A stretch of DNA of 64,000 nt, taken from contig CANJNZ010000012.1 of the NCBI GenBank assembly GCA_947476045.1, positions 1 through 64,000 of the forward strand, given 5' to 3'. Made by a program: the position numbers and the translations under genes. Positions 1 to 12,100 of the stretch are shown in pieces. The stretch comes from Chthoniobacteraceae bacterium (GTDB lineage Bacteria; Verrucomicrobiota; Verrucomicrobiia; Chthoniobacterales; Chthoniobacteraceae). The notes beneath the pieces were generated by a model. That model saw only the letters and a program-made list of their open reading frames with translations. It did not search any database and had not been told where the DNA came from. Position 1 is the stretch's first letter. Every line of letters begins with the position of its first letter.

Positions 1-589
1 AGAGAGAACGTAGCGACCGGAATTCATGGGCCGAAACCGTGGCCGGGACGCTCGTTGACTTCAAATGCGTCACATCATTTTTCATGCGCAAGTCGCTCAC
101 AAATAGATTTCAACAAAAAACCATCAGCCCGTTAACCGGACACCCGTGGGTAAAAACACTGTATTCGAGTAGTTATCCTAACGAAAATCCGTCCATTCAC
201 GCCCCTGTCTTTTTACGGCTTCGTTTTTCGGAATAATAAATGTATGACGCATGGCGTCGAGTATCAGGGGGCACATCTTTATGTGACATGACAGATTTTC
301 AGGGAGAGGTATGGATTAAAACTCATCCCGACAAAACTCACCCATTTAGAACACGCCTTTGAGCCTCCCGATTTTCATTTTCCGAATAATAAATACATCA
401 CACACCGCCTCGGGTTCCGCAGGAAAAACATCGCCCTGCGTAAAAATAGTCAAAAAAAATTGCCAAAGTTACATTGTTGTGTTTTTTAACGCGCCGTTCT
501 CCATCACCTTCACTCAAAACCCTACGTATAAACACTCCCTGAAACACCTAGTCTCACCACGTTCAACCCACTCCAAACTCTCCGCCAAA
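1..589. other. Upstream non-coding region of the first PEP-CTERM gene
   Basis: No convincing gene is visible here. A 65-codon open frame at 39-236 has no recognisable motif and no ribosome binding site. The stretch contains two copies of a 24-bp imperfect repeat (listed separately) and is AT-rich towards 460-490. It most likely holds the promoter and leader of the gene starting at 590, but I cannot fix a -35/-10 pair. Confidence 0.5.
225..401. repeat. Two imperfect 24-bp direct repeats upstream of the first PEP-CTERM gene
   Basis: Copies lie at 225-248 and 378-401, 153 bp apart, and agree at 20 of 24 positions. The shared core is GAATAATAAAT, preceded by TTTTC. The core resembles a -10 region, so they could be duplicated promoter or operator sites for the gene at 590. 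The function is inferred from position only. Confidence 0.4.
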
Positions 590-3500
590 ATGAAACCCAA
601 CAAAACACTCCGCATCCTCTCCACCTCCATCGCAGCATTCTTTGCTTCCTCGCTCGCATCACATGCCGCGACGAATACTTGGACCATCGCTTCTGGAAAC
701 TGGGACACTACTTCTGCAAACTGGTCCGGCACCGGCTCTATCTGGGCCACCGGTGATGATGCCGTTTTTGGCGGGATCAATATTTGGGAGTCATCTGCTT
801 CCAACGGTGCCGGTGCCGCTCAGACAATCACCATCACTCCCGCCGGTGTCTCCGCCAATAGTGTGACCTTCAACTACACGGGCACCAATATCGCCGGGAC
901 GCCAAATCTGACCCTCACCGGAACGGCCAGCATCACGTCGAATCAAGCTGCCCAGGGCACAGACCTTACTCAAGGTAACAACTACTACACGAACACCATC
1001 TCCGCGCCGATTGCCGGGACTGCTGGTCTGACGAAATTGGGTGTCGGCACGTTGAACCTCACTGGAACGAATATCTATTCTGGCACCACCTTGGTCAGTG
1101 CGGGCACTTTGCGTTTGGGCAGTGCAAGCGCACTTCCCGGCGGCATCAATGCGACTGGCGGCACGAGCGGGTTGACCATCAATGGCGGCGTGGTGGAACT
1201 GGCCAATGGAAGCTTTCTGCGAGATCTCGGCGCCGGTGCTGCCCAGTTCCAAATTACGGGTGGGACTAGCGGTTTCAGTGCTCAGGGCGGTGCCGCCCGC
1301 ACGGTGACCGTCAACAACACAGCGGGGCAGACTGTCCAGTGGGGCTCTGCCAGCTTTGCGCCCACGACGTTCCTGCTCAACGCATTTACGGCAACCGCCC
1401 AGCTCACCGTGTCCAACCCCATTGATCTCAATGGAGCTACCCGCACCGTTCGTTCGGATAGCATCGGCACTGGCGCTTTCGCGACACTTTCCGGCGTCAT
1501 CAGCGACAGCACCGCAACAGGCGCTGGTCTCACGAAGACCGGCCTCGGCGTCGTGGAGCTTTCCAACGCCAACACCTACGCCGGAACGACCACCATCAAC
1601 GGTGGTGTTCTCCGTCTCAGCAACGCCAATGCGCTCCCTGGCGGTATCGGCGCGACTGGCGGCACCAGCGGACTGACCCTCAATGGTGGTGTGGTGGAAC
1701 TGGCCAATGAAACCGGGACCGCTGGAGATTTCTTACGAAATGTCGGCACTGGTGTCGATCAGTTCCGGATCACTGGCGGGATCAGCGGTTTCAGCGCACG
1801 CGGGGCGGCGCGGATAGTAGACGTGAACAATACCGGAACAGAGCTTGTATGGGGTTCATCCACTTTTGCTCCCTCTGTGCTGCTGTTGAATGATGTTACT
1901 GCTACTGGCACGCTCAATTTCAAAAACGCCATTGACCTCAATGGACAAAACCGCACGGTTTCGGTGAACTCTTTTGACCAGACGGCCACTCTGTCGGGAT
2001 TAATTCGTGATACCCAAGGGACAAACGGGTTGATCAAGACCGGCATCGGCATTCTTGCTCTGACGAATGCCAGTAGCAGTATCGGGCGACTAGACATCCG
2101 GGGAGGCACAGTCGCCCTCACTGGGACTACAACTAATGTCATTAAGGACGACGCCCTGATTCTCGTGTCAAACAACGATGGGCAGAACACCTCGATCGGC
2201 AGCTCTACACAAGCTGGTGTCAACGCATCCAATACTAACCCCAATGGCGCGGCCGCTGGCGCGGGATATTCGAAATTTGACATCGGTTCCAATAGCGAAA
2301 CAGTCGGAAAAGTGCTTGTGGATGGGTGGGGCATTGTGGCGGGCACGACCGGCGTGCTGACCAGCACTGTTTCCTTTGAGGTGAAAAGCGGTAACATTAC
2401 TGCACAACTCAGTGGAGCGGTTCCCTTGAACAAAAGCTCCGGTGGATTGCTTGTCCTATGGCCTAACAGCGGCACTGGAAGCAATACATACACTGGAGCA
2501 ACCAATATTACTGGTGGCGTGCTGCGGGTGGAGGCACCCAACGCAATTCCTGGCGGTCTCCTTTTTACTGGCGGAACCAGTGCTATCACCATCAATGGTG
2601 GCGTCCTTGAGATCGGGGCTGACAATGCGAACCATAATGCGAACACTCTAAACCGCGCTCTCGGGAGTGGAGTGGATCAAATTCAGATCACCGGCGGACG
2701 AAGCGGTTTCAGTGCTTTTCAAGTTGCCTCCACTGTCAACTTTGGCGGAGCTGGAGCGACTGTCCAATGGGGTTCCTCTTCTTTCAATCCAACCACTTTC
2801 GTGCTCGGTGAGTCATCATCGAATCAGGGCGGATTTTTTGGACAAGCCAATCTCACATTTGCCAATGGATTAGATCTGAATGGCGCTGTTCGCAATATTG
2901 AGGTTCAAAGCAGGCAGACCGCTCCAGGCGTAGTGACCATGTCAGGCGTCATCAGCGACTCGGTCGGCAGCGGTGCCGGGCTTACGAAGACGGGCGTTGG
3001 TATTCTGGCTCTCACTACTGTCGCCAATACATATGCAGGTGTGACCACTGTCAGTGCCGGTGTTTTAAATATTCAAAATGCAAATTCACTCGGCGCTGTA
3101 GGGGCTGGTAATGGAACAGTAGTTCAGGCGGGTGCAGCGCTGCAAATTCAGGGCGGGATTACGACCGCCGCCGAACCGTTGACCTTGAACGGCAAAGGTA
3201 TCGTGAACCAAGGGATGCAAATGCTGAGCAACACGACTGGCGTCCCCACTGGTGAATACGTTTTTTCTTCCGCACTGCCGGGAACTTTTAACAACAACAC
3301 TGGTGCATTGCGCAGCATCTCGAGCAACAACTTCTACCAAGGATTGGTTACGCTCGCATCCGATGCCAGCATCGCATCTGATGCCAACTTACTGAGCGTC
3401 ACCGGCGGTGTCACCAGCGCCACCAATAAGAATTTGTTTGTAAGCGGTTCGGGCGACACGTCCATCAGCGGTGTCACAACGGGCACGGGCGGCGTGACCA

Positions 3501-6046
3501 TGTTGGGTGAACGTCCAGCGGTCACTTCCGGCACCCTCACGCTCACGGGTGCCAGCACTTATACTGGAGATACCAAGGTGCGGATGGGAACCATCAATCT
3601 AACAGGCAGTCTCAATGGCTCAACGGGCACCAATTTGGATTTCATCGGAATGGGAGCCTTTAAGGTGACCGACACCAACCAAAAAATGCAGGCTCTCACG
3701 GTCACTAGCGGCGATGGCACCGTTCGTTCGTCCCGCGTATCAGCCGTCGTCCCGATCACGCAGACATTTGCCTCCTACACAGCGCCGACTGCTGGGCGGA
3801 CTGTGGCATTTGTCAACGATGGCGGAGTCAACGGCACCGACAACAAGACTGTCCTGACCGGTCAATCCACCGGCTTCATGGGAACGCGCACATTTGCCAA
3901 CTCGGCAACTGGCGTTACCACTGGTGATCGATATGCGTTCTATGCTTCTGGCGGCTACGTGAAGGCATATGAAGCCGCAGACGATCCAACTAATTACCTT
4001 GCAGCTCCAACAGGTGCCACGATTGGTGGCAGCACTTCCTCCAGCAACGTAGATTTGACCACCGGTAACATTACCGCTCAAACCACCGCATCCGCCAACA
4101 CCATTACCATGCGGGCCAGTAACATCACCATGGATTCAACGGCATCGAATCTGGTTCTCAGCACCGATGGCTTGCTTTCCAGTGGCGCTTCTGCGGCCAC
4201 TCTAGGCGGCGGCACGACTCCCAGATTGCAGCCAGCTACTGCTGGCGGCGAGTTGGTAGTCCGCGTGAATAATAGCAGCGATGGCTTGACCATCTCTTCG
4301 GTCATCCAGAACAACACGTCTGCCAGTGCCTTCACAAAAACCGGCGCGGGAACTTTGACCATCAGCGCAGCCCCGACCTACACCGGCACGACAACTGTGG
4401 CTGGAGGTAAATTGACTCTTAGCGCGTTAAATAATTCAACATTAGGGAGCGCCAGTGTCGTAGTTGCAGGAGGAGGGTATTTAAATCTCCAGACTATCTA
4501 TGCGATTGGCGGCGATGGCAATGCCGGGGCTAATATCTATACAGGGGGCACATCTAACAACAGCATGACCATTGAAAGTGGTGGTCGTCTCGAAGGTGGT
4601 GCCAGCAATACTACTTCTCATCTTTATCTGGGCTATTGTGTAAATTCCACCTACAACTCCCTCACTGTAAAAGGCCTCAATTCCCGCGTATCTCTTGCTG
4701 GCAATCAAGGAAGTCGCTTCACCCTTGGCCTCTATGGCAACCACAACTCCGTCAGCATTGAAGACGGTGCGCTCTTTGCGATTGGCGGCGGCGGAACTGG
4801 CGGCGGCAGCACCCAACGCATTGGCGACAACAAGGGAGCTGACTACAACAGCATTACCGTCAAAGACCCCGGTTCGTTTTTCTCTGGTATCGCTAATGGC
4901 TATGTTATCGGAAACATGGGAAGCAACAATAGTGTTTCCATTCAGAATGGCGGTATCATGAGTCTCAATGCGTCGTTCATCGGCGGCCAAAACGCCGGTG
5001 TTTACGGTGGAAGCAATAATACGGTTACCATTGACGGAGCTGGCTCACTGCTGACCTCGGGAACCAATACCAACGGCAGTATGACGATTGGTCGCGGTGT
5101 GGATGCCGCCAGTAACGGCGTGACCGTGCAGAATGGCGGCATGCTCTACTTGAAGGGCACGGATAACAAAAACAATGCAGCCGGATCTTCACGCCCCCTT
5201 GAAATCGGCTCTAGTACCGGCTCCAATTACAACTTCATCACGGTGACCGGCACCGGCTCCAGGTTCATTGCCGACTACTCCTATGCCTTAAACACAAACC
5301 AAGGCACTACCGGAACAGGCGGAGACGGACCTATGAGCGCGCTGCTCGGTTATGCCGACGCAGCCAGCGGCAACCACATGGATGTGTATGACGGCGGCTT
5401 GATCGCGATGAATACACGCCTCGATATCGGCGGCACCAATTCTGTGCTGAACATCGGTAACGGCAGCGGAGCAACCCCTCGGGGAACATTCCGTGACGTG
5501 GCCTTGAACACAGCAACTGCGAAGGTGAAGTTGAATAATGGTGTCTTTGAATTCAGCAAAGATCTCGGCGCAATCTTCGGTTCCGGCACAGTCGAACTCG
5601 CTGGCTCTGGCTATGTAAATGCCTCGTGGGATAGCAACTCCATAGATGTCCCGGTGACGGGAACTGGCAGTCTGGTGAAACAAGGCACTGGAACGCTGAC
5701 GCTGACCTCGGGCCTGAATACCTACACCGGCGCAACTACCGTAGAGACGGGAACCCTGAGCATCAGTTCAGGCTACCTCTACGATTCGGCGAATGTTTAC
5801 ATCGGCTCTGGCGGTATCTTTAATCTGAACTTTGCAGGAGTCGATGAAGTCGGCGGGGTGTTTCTCAATGGTGTGCCACAGGACACAGGTCTTTACATTG
5901 GCCGGTTGGGGAGCGGTGCGGATGTGGAAACCAGCTACATCACCGGCAATGGCATCCTGCTAGTCGGTGTGCCGGAGCCTGGCGCAGCGGTTTCGTTGCT
6001 CGGTGGCCTCGGAATCCTGCTCGGCCTTCGCCGCCGCCGCTCGTAA
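590..6046 (+). CDS. Giant PEP-CTERM autotransporter-repeat surface protein (1818 aa)
   Basis: Exported, probably surface-attached protein. The ATG at 590 is preferred over the in-frame TTG at 359 because it gives a clean signal peptide (basic start, hydrophobic run, SHA-A cleavage region) of about 27 residues. The body carries autotransporter-associated beta-strand repeats (GLTKxGxGTLxLxGxNxYxGxT). A module containing GGTSGLTINGGVVELAN recurs at about nt 1120-1500, 1640-2000 and 2540-2960. The roughly 240-residue module shared with two neighbours is at 3590-4314. T5SS/PEP-CTERM-associated repeats (NNSxTxxxGG) occupy about 4530-5300. The C-terminus is a PEP-CTERM signal: PEPGAAVSLLGGLG, a hydrophobic helix, then RRRRS. 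Such signals are processed by exosortases in known systems; none is in this window. No SD precedes the start. Adhesin or matrix function is inference. Confidence 0.9.
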   Translation: MKPNKTLRILSTSIAAFFASSLASHAATNTWTIASGNWDTTSANWSGTGSIWATGDDAVFGGINIWESSASNGAGAAQTITITPAGVSANSVTFNYTGTNIAGTPNLTLTGTASITSNQAAQGTDLTQGNNYYTNTISAPIAGTAGLTKLGVGTLNLTGTNIYSGTTLVSAGTLRLGSASALPGGINATGGTSGLTINGGVVELANGSFLRDLGAGAAQFQITGGTSGFSAQGGAARTVTVNNTAGQTVQWGSASFAPTTFLLNAFTATAQLTVSNPIDLNGATRTVRSDSIGTGAFATLSGVISDSTATGAGLTKTGLGVVELSNANTYAGTTTINGGVLRLSNANALPGGIGATGGTSGLTLNGGVVELANETGTAGDFLRNVGTGVDQFRITGGISGFSARGAARIVDVNNTGTELVWGSSTFAPSVLLLNDVTATGTLNFKNAIDLNGQNRTVSVNSFDQTATLSGLIRDTQGTNGLIKTGIGILALTNASSSIGRLDIRGGTVALTGTTTNVIKDDALILVSNNDGQNTSIGSSTQAGVNASNTNPNGAAAGAGYSKFDIGSNSETVGKVLVDGWGIVAGTTGVLTSTVSFEVKSGNITAQLSGAVPLNKSSGGLLVLWPNSGTGSNTYTGATNITGGVLRVEAPNAIPGGLLFTGGTSAITINGGVLEIGADNANHNANTLNRALGSGVDQIQITGGRSGFSAFQVASTVNFGGAGATVQWGSSSFNPTTFVLGESSSNQGGFFGQANLTFANGLDLNGAVRNIEVQSRQTAPGVVTMSGVISDSVGSGAGLTKTGVGILALTTVANTYAGVTTVSAGVLNIQNANSLGAVGAGNGTVVQAGAALQIQGGITTAAEPLTLNGKGIVNQGMQMLSNTTGVPTGEYVFSSALPGTFNNNTGALRSISSNNFYQGLVTLASDASIASDANLLSVTGGVTSATNKNLFVSGSGDTSISGVTTGTGGVTMLGERPAVTSGTLTLTGASTYTGDTKVRMGTINLTGSLNGSTGTNLDFIGMGAFKVTDTNQKMQALTVTSGDGTVRSSRVSAVVPITQTFASYTAPTAGRTVAFVNDGGVNGTDNKTVLTGQSTGFMGTRTFANSATGVTTGDRYAFYASGGYVKAYEAADDPTNYLAAPTGATIGGSTSSSNVDLTTGNITAQTTASANTITMRASNITMDSTASNLVLSTDGLLSSGASAATLGGGTTPRLQPATAGGELVVRVNNSSDGLTISSVIQNNTSASAFTKTGAGTLTISAAPTYTGTTTVAGGKLTLSALNNSTLGSASVVVAGGGYLNLQTIYAIGGDGNAGANIYTGGTSNNSMTIESGGRLEGGASNTTSHLYLGYCVNSTYNSLTVKGLNSRVSLAGNQGSRFTLGLYGNHNSVSIEDGALFAIGGGGTGGGSTQRIGDNKGADYNSITVKDPGSFFSGIANGYVIGNMGSNNSVSIQNGGIMSLNASFIGGQNAGVYGGSNNTVTIDGAGSLLTSGTNTNGSMTIGRGVDAASNGVTVQNGGMLYLKGTDNKNNAAGSSRPLEIGSSTGSNYNFITVTGTGSRFIADYSYALNTNQGTTGTGGDGPMSALLGYADAASGNHMDVYDGGLIAMNTRLDIGGTNSVLNIGNGSGATPRGTFRDVALNTATAKVKLNNGVFEFSKDLGAIFGSGTVELAGSGYVNASWDSNSIDVPVTGTGSLVKQGTGTLTLTSGLNTYTGATTVETGTLSISSGYLYDSANVYIGSGGIFNLNFAGVDEVGGVFLNGVPQDTGLYIGRLGSGADVETSYITGNGILLVGVPEPGAAVSLLGGLGILLGLRRRRS

Positions 6047-6070
6047 GACGAACGTCCACACACAAATTCA

Positions 6071-6105
6071 AAGCGGGGACGTTGAAAGACGTCCCCGCTT
6101 TTTCT
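6071..6105 (+). terminator. Rho-independent terminator of the first PEP-CTERM gene
   Basis: A 12-bp perfect stem (AAGCGGGGACGT with ACGTCCCCGCTT) closes a 6-nt loop and runs into a T tract. It starts about 25 nt after the stop codon at 6046. The stem core is almost identical to the hairpin after the gene ending at 21895. Confidence 0.9.
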
Positions 6106-6174
6106 ATACTAGCAAATTTACGAAGCGACTGTTTGCAAAAGGAACTATCGCCGCCACTTTAAAAATACCCAACC

Positions 6175-9100
6175 ATGTATCATTCCATCGCCCGCAGTTC
6201 CGCTCGTGCCTTTCGAATCTGCGCACTGCCATTTGCCGCGATGTTTGCGGTGAGTGCAACTGCGGCGAATGTTTCTTGGACGGGTGCGACGGATGCGGTG
6301 TGGAGCACGGGTGGAAACTGGGTGGGCGGGGTTGCTCCGACGGCTGGGGATGTGGCGGTGTTTGATGCGAGTTCCGTGGCGAATTTGAGCAACACGCTGG
6401 GTGTGGACCGGACGATACTGGGTTTGAAAATCGTGACGCCAGGCGGGCTGATTACGATTGGAGCGGGGAATCTGCTGACGCTCGGTGCCGGCGGGATTGA
6501 TATGAGTGCTGCGTCGCAGAATCTGGTGCTGAATGCATTGCTGGCGCTGGCAGCGGATCAATCGTGGAATGTGGCTGATGGACGAGCGCTGACTCTGAAT
6601 GGAACGCTCAGCGGGACGGGAGTGAATCTGAACAAAATCGGGCTTGGTGACGTGACGTTGTCCGGCGCGAATACTTTTAGCGGTATCACGACGCTGGGTG
6701 CGGGCACTTTGAACGTGGGGACGATAGGAGATGGAGGCTTTGCCGGCAATCTCGGTGCGGCCACTTCCAGCGCGAGCAATCTGGTGTTCGCCGGAGGCAC
6801 CCTGCGATACACCGGCAGCACTGCGAGCACGAATCGCAATTTTACGATTCAGGCAGGCAAGTCGGCCACCTTCCATGTCAGCCAGGCGGGCACCAATCTG
6901 ACAGTCTCGGGGGCGTCCCCTGCAACGACGGGTGGTTTGACGAAAGTTGGCGCAGGCACGCTGACGATTGCAAGTTCGCAACTTTACACGGGTGCCACGC
7001 TTGTGACCGAAGGTTCGCTTGCGATCGGGAATGGCGGAACTCTGCCCACGCTCGCGACGAGTGGAATCACGCTGAGCAATGACAGCAATGTGAGTTTCAA
7101 CCATTCCGACACGTCCGTTTTGAGTGCAGCGATTTCCGGCACTGGTTCGTTCACGAAGAATGGAACCGGCACACTGACGCTGCAAGGAGAGCAGAACTAC
7201 AGTGGTGCCACGATCGTCAATGTCGGCACACTGAGGATACAGGGCACCACCTATACCAACGGCATCAATGCATCGTGGTTTAGTAATAACACGACTGCCG
7301 TTCTTAATCTGGATGGTGCCACCTTTAATCCCAATGTGTATGGCCGGTCGTTCACTGGAACGGTGGGGGTGCTGGGGCTGACTCCGAATAACAGTGTGAC
7401 GGCCTACACCGGGCAGGTCAGTGGTTTTATTACACTGGGTGCGAGCGGGGATAATTTCACGACGGCATGGAGCGGTCAATTTGTGCCGAATCTTTCGGGC
7501 AACTATAGATTCCATTCGGCCAATGACGATCACGGGGTCATGTATCTTGACCTCAATAACAATGGAACCTTCGAAAGCACTGAGCGCTACGGAGGCACCA
7601 CTGGAAATTTTGATAATACCAAGACTCTGACAGCAGGCACTGCCTACAATTACATCTACATGTCGCATGAGGATGGTGGCGGTGAGAGTAACAATTTTTT
7701 TGTCACCAAACCCGGCGGTGCCGAGGTGTATGTGAATCCCACAGGTGACGCCAATCAAGGTGGGACATGGCAGGTTCTGGCACAATTCGGCGGGGCCAAT
7801 CCGCTCCCTTTGACGACGCCGGTGACCATCGCGTCGGGCGCAACCCTCGACATCGTCGGCAGCAGCCAGCAGATTGCTTCGCTGACGGGTGTCAGCGGTG
7901 CGAGCATTACCAACAGCAGCACGCTCTTTGATAGCAGCATTACGATCCGTGGAGAGTCCGGCACTTTTACCTTCGGAGGCGCTATCGGTGAAGGCACAAA
8001 AAAAATCAGTCTGACCAAGGCTGGTGGCAGCACACAAATCCTCGCTGGAGCGAACACCTACAGCGGGACGACGAAGATTGCAGGCGGGACATTGATTGTA
8101 ACCGGGAGTTTGCGCGGAACGACCGGAACAGATTTGACCTTCACAGGAACCGGTGCTTTCAACGTGAGCGCGGCGAGCGGGGTGAGCCAGGGGATGGGCG
8201 TGTTGAGTTTCAATGCCGGAGATGGTTTGGTGAAATCCACAAACAACGGAGGGACGAGCACGCTAAGTTTTACTTCGCGCACGGCGCGCGTTGCGGGCGC
8301 GACCGGGAATTTTGTGCTCGAAGGCGGGACGGCGGGCACGCCGGGAAATCCGGGCACACTGGGGACGAACAACATCACGATCGGCGGCGGAGAATTGACG
8401 GCGCGGCTGATGGATCGCGGTCTTTTTTACAATGGGTCCAACTATGCGGCGTATGATGCGGGCGGATTTGTGCGCGGGCTGATTTATGGCGGTATTGATG
8501 CGAGCGCGCCTGCGACCATTGCAGGCGGGGCGACACTTGGGGTGAACGATGCGACGAAGAATGTTGATATGGCCGGAAACATCTCGGCACAGACGACGGC
8601 GTCGGTGAACACGATCCGTGATCCAGGCGCATTTACGATCACGCTGGCTGGAGGGCAGACACTGAGTTTCAACGGTTTTTTGAAATCCGGTGGAAATGAG
8701 GCGATCCTTTCCGGCGGGAACGGGATCACGACGACTGCGGCTGGCAATGAGATGGTGATCCGCACAGACTCAGCAGCCGACAAGCTGACAATCAGTTCGC
8801 CGATTTTGGACAACACCAACAGCAGCCTGACGAAATCCGGTGAGGGCACGCTTGTTTTGTCCCGTGCGAATAGTTACGGGGGCGGCACTTTTCTCAATGC
8901 GGGAACACTCAGTCTCGCAGCAGGGGATCAGACGCTGGCAGCAAACAAACCCTTCGTTATCAATGGCGGCACGCTCGACCTTGGCGGAGGTAGTCATTAC
9001 GTGGGTCTTTTTAGCGGCACGGGCGGTCGGGTGACCGGTAGCGGCGGAACTTTGACTATCCAATTAGCTGCCGCCAAAACGGTCTTTGAGGGAACTTTTG

Positions 9101-12100
9101 AGGGAGCCACGAATTTGATCCTTGTCAGAAGCGCGAACAATCAAGGGGATGGGCTTGGTCAACTCAATCTCAGCTTGACCGGAGTGAGCACGACCACGGG
9201 CAATGTCATGCTTGTGGGGGGCGACGGTATTGCGACCAACAATTCGCTCAATCAGCAGATTTTTCACGGCATCTCGCTGAAGGATGCGGGGCGTCTGCTC
9301 AATGTGGGCACGATCGTTCTCAATAACGGCACGCTTTATATCAACAATAGTGCATCGTCCTCGGCCTTGAACAGCGGGCCTGCGGAAACGAGCGATCGCG
9401 ATCTTGCGGATCGTGTCAATGATGCGGCAGCCATCACGTTGAATGGTGGACGCATTCATTTTCTTGGCCGTGACTCGATCAATTCCAAGGAGACTTTGGG
9501 AGCCGTGGCCGTCAACACCGGCATGACCACGATCCATGCAACACCGGGAGCCTCCGGGAGTGCGGAACTGACCCTCACCAGCCTGACGCGTAATGATGGT
9601 GCGACGTTGATGGTGGACTCGGCAGTCACCGGAACTCTGGGCGTTACCGGCACTGGCAATGGGCGCATCTTTGTGAATTCCTTTTTCGGCACCAACCTCG
9701 CCCCGGTGGGCGCGGGTGTTGGCATCATCCCCGGTGTTTGGCGCGGGACGCGTGGAACCAATACGCTGCTGCCTGTCGGCTACGTTGCGGGGCTTGGCTT
9801 TGTGGGTGTGGGGAGTCCGGGCGGGCCGACATCCTATTCCGGCGCCTTGGATGCAGCCGCAGTCACAGACAATGTGGTGAGTCCCAGCGCATCCGCAGTG
9901 GCAGTAGGTGGTCAGACCATTAACTCGCTGGTGCAAAACGCCAACATCACCTTTGCCTCATCCACGGATGCGCTGACGATCACGAGCGGTATGTTTCTGC
10001 AAGGCCCCAACAATCTTTCCATAGGAACTGTGGCTGCCCGTGGAATAGTGACTTCCGGTCTGCCGAACGGGGAGTTGTTTTTGATAAAGAGTATGGGTGC
10101 CGGAACTGCGCAGACGCTGGGCAATACTCAAATCAACTCGGTCATCAGCGACAACGGAGCAACGCGCGTCAGGTTGGTCGTGGACCAATACAATCGGAGC
10201 GATCTGAATGCCAATTTCTATCTCACTGCGCCGAACACTTATACCGGCGGCACGACGATTTCCGGAATGGTGGATTTCATTCTTAACGGTGCGAGCGAAG
10301 TCGCCGGTGTGGCTCCTATTCCTGCTGCGACGGATCCGTCCAAAGGCCTGATCATCAACGACACCACCGTCACGATGCAGACCAAGGAGCAACAGATTGC
10401 TGCAGCGAATATCGTGACGCTCAACGGCGGCTCCGTGCTAAATCTCGCTGGAGGCGTCAGCGGCAATAACACGCTGGCAGGCATCGTATTCAACAGTAAC
10501 GGAGGGAGGGCGCAGACCCCCTCTGTCTCCGGCGGCACCAAACTGACCATCACCGGCAACATTTCCTCCACCCCGACTAATGTGGCGGTCACACCGCTCA
10601 TCGGTGTGGGAGTGGACCTCAATAATTCGACAGGCCATACCATCACGGTGGATGCGAACCCGAGTGCGACCTACTCGACCGGACTCACGATGAATGCGAA
10701 CATTCAGAATGGTGGGTTTACCAAACTCGGTGCGGGAGTGCTGGAGCTTTCGGGACCCAATACTTTCACGGGTGGTTTAATCGTGAATGCGGGGGTGCTC
10801 CTGGCCAGCAACGCGCAGGCTATCGGCGGCACCACCAACACGGTCACGATGAACAACAATGCAGCATTGTGGCTGGGCGCGCCGACAGTGGGTAGTGCAA
10901 CCAACACCATCGCGGTGGGGGCGGCAGGTGCCTCTCTAGCCAGCGTGCTGTCGGATCGTATTTTGGCAGCAGCGGTCTCCATTGCTGGCGGCGGGGCGCT
11001 GAATGTCAGTCTCGCGGATCCGACTCTGAATAGCGTGGATCGCAGCCTTACCATTAGCGGGCAGCTAACGGGAACTGGCGCGCTTGTTGTTGGTGGTAAC
11101 GCCAGTAACTCGACCAAGTTATTGATTTTAAGCAATGCTACTGGCAACACTTACAGTGGCGGCACAATCATCAATTCCGGCGGACGCGTCCAATTGGGAG
11201 CGACAGTCACTCCACTTGGCAACGCCAATGCGCCGCTCACGATTAACGGCGGCTATTTGGATGTCACTAGAACCGTAGGCGTGGGTAGTTTCACGGGAAC
11301 CGGCGGCACGGTGACAAATACGAATGCGACTTTTCCTAGGACGCTCACCATCGGTAACAACAATGGCACTGGCAACTTTGCCGGAACGATTGTGCAGACC
11401 GCCGGTGCTAATACGCTCAGCTTGATCAAGACAAGCGGAGGCACGATCACACTTTCCGGCACGAACACCTACACTGGCACGACGACGGTGAATGGTGGGA
11501 CGTTGTCGTTTGGCAGCAGCAAGCCGATTGGCACTGGCACGCTGACTCTGAGCGGTGGCGGATTGGACAGCGCGGTGCCGAATTTGGTGAACACGGGTAA
11601 CAATGCCCAGACCTGGAGCAGCGATTTCACGTTCACTGGCACCAACAGCCTGAATCTCGGCACGGGTGCGGTGACGATGAGCGCTACACGCGCAGTGACG
11701 GTCGGCGGCAATGTGCTCACGGTTGGGGGAAATATTTCCGGCTCCGGTTTTGGGCTGACCAAATTCGGCGTGGGCACGCTCGTGCTTTCCGGCACGAACA
11801 CATTCACGGGAACGACGACGCTGAGTGCGGGCACTTTGAGCGTGGGAGCGAATTTAAACCTGGGCACCGGGAACCCGCTCGTTCTGGACGGTGGCACTTT
11901 GCAAATCACAGGGACGACTTTGAATTCGTATGCGGCCGGTTTGATTGGCACCCATGCGGTCACGTTGACGGCGGATAAGACAGTGTCCCTAGACATCAAC
12001 AATGCAGCGAACACTTTTACCATCGCACAGAACCTGACCCAGGGACTCGGCGGCCTGATCAAACTCGGGGCAGGCACGCTCACGCTCAGTGGCACGAATG

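Noticed and set aside
39-236. 65-residue frame at the left end
   Set aside because: No RBS, no motif, and the composition looks non-coding.
359-589. Upstream start of the first PEP-CTERM gene at the TTG near 359
   Set aside because: The extra 77 residues are not signal-like, while the ATG at 590 starts a clean signal peptide.
6145-8037. Long minus-strand frame opposite the 3081-residue gene
   Set aside because: Long antisense frames appear across all the GC-rich repeat genes; this one has unrealistic composition and no domain, while the plus strand is clearly coding.
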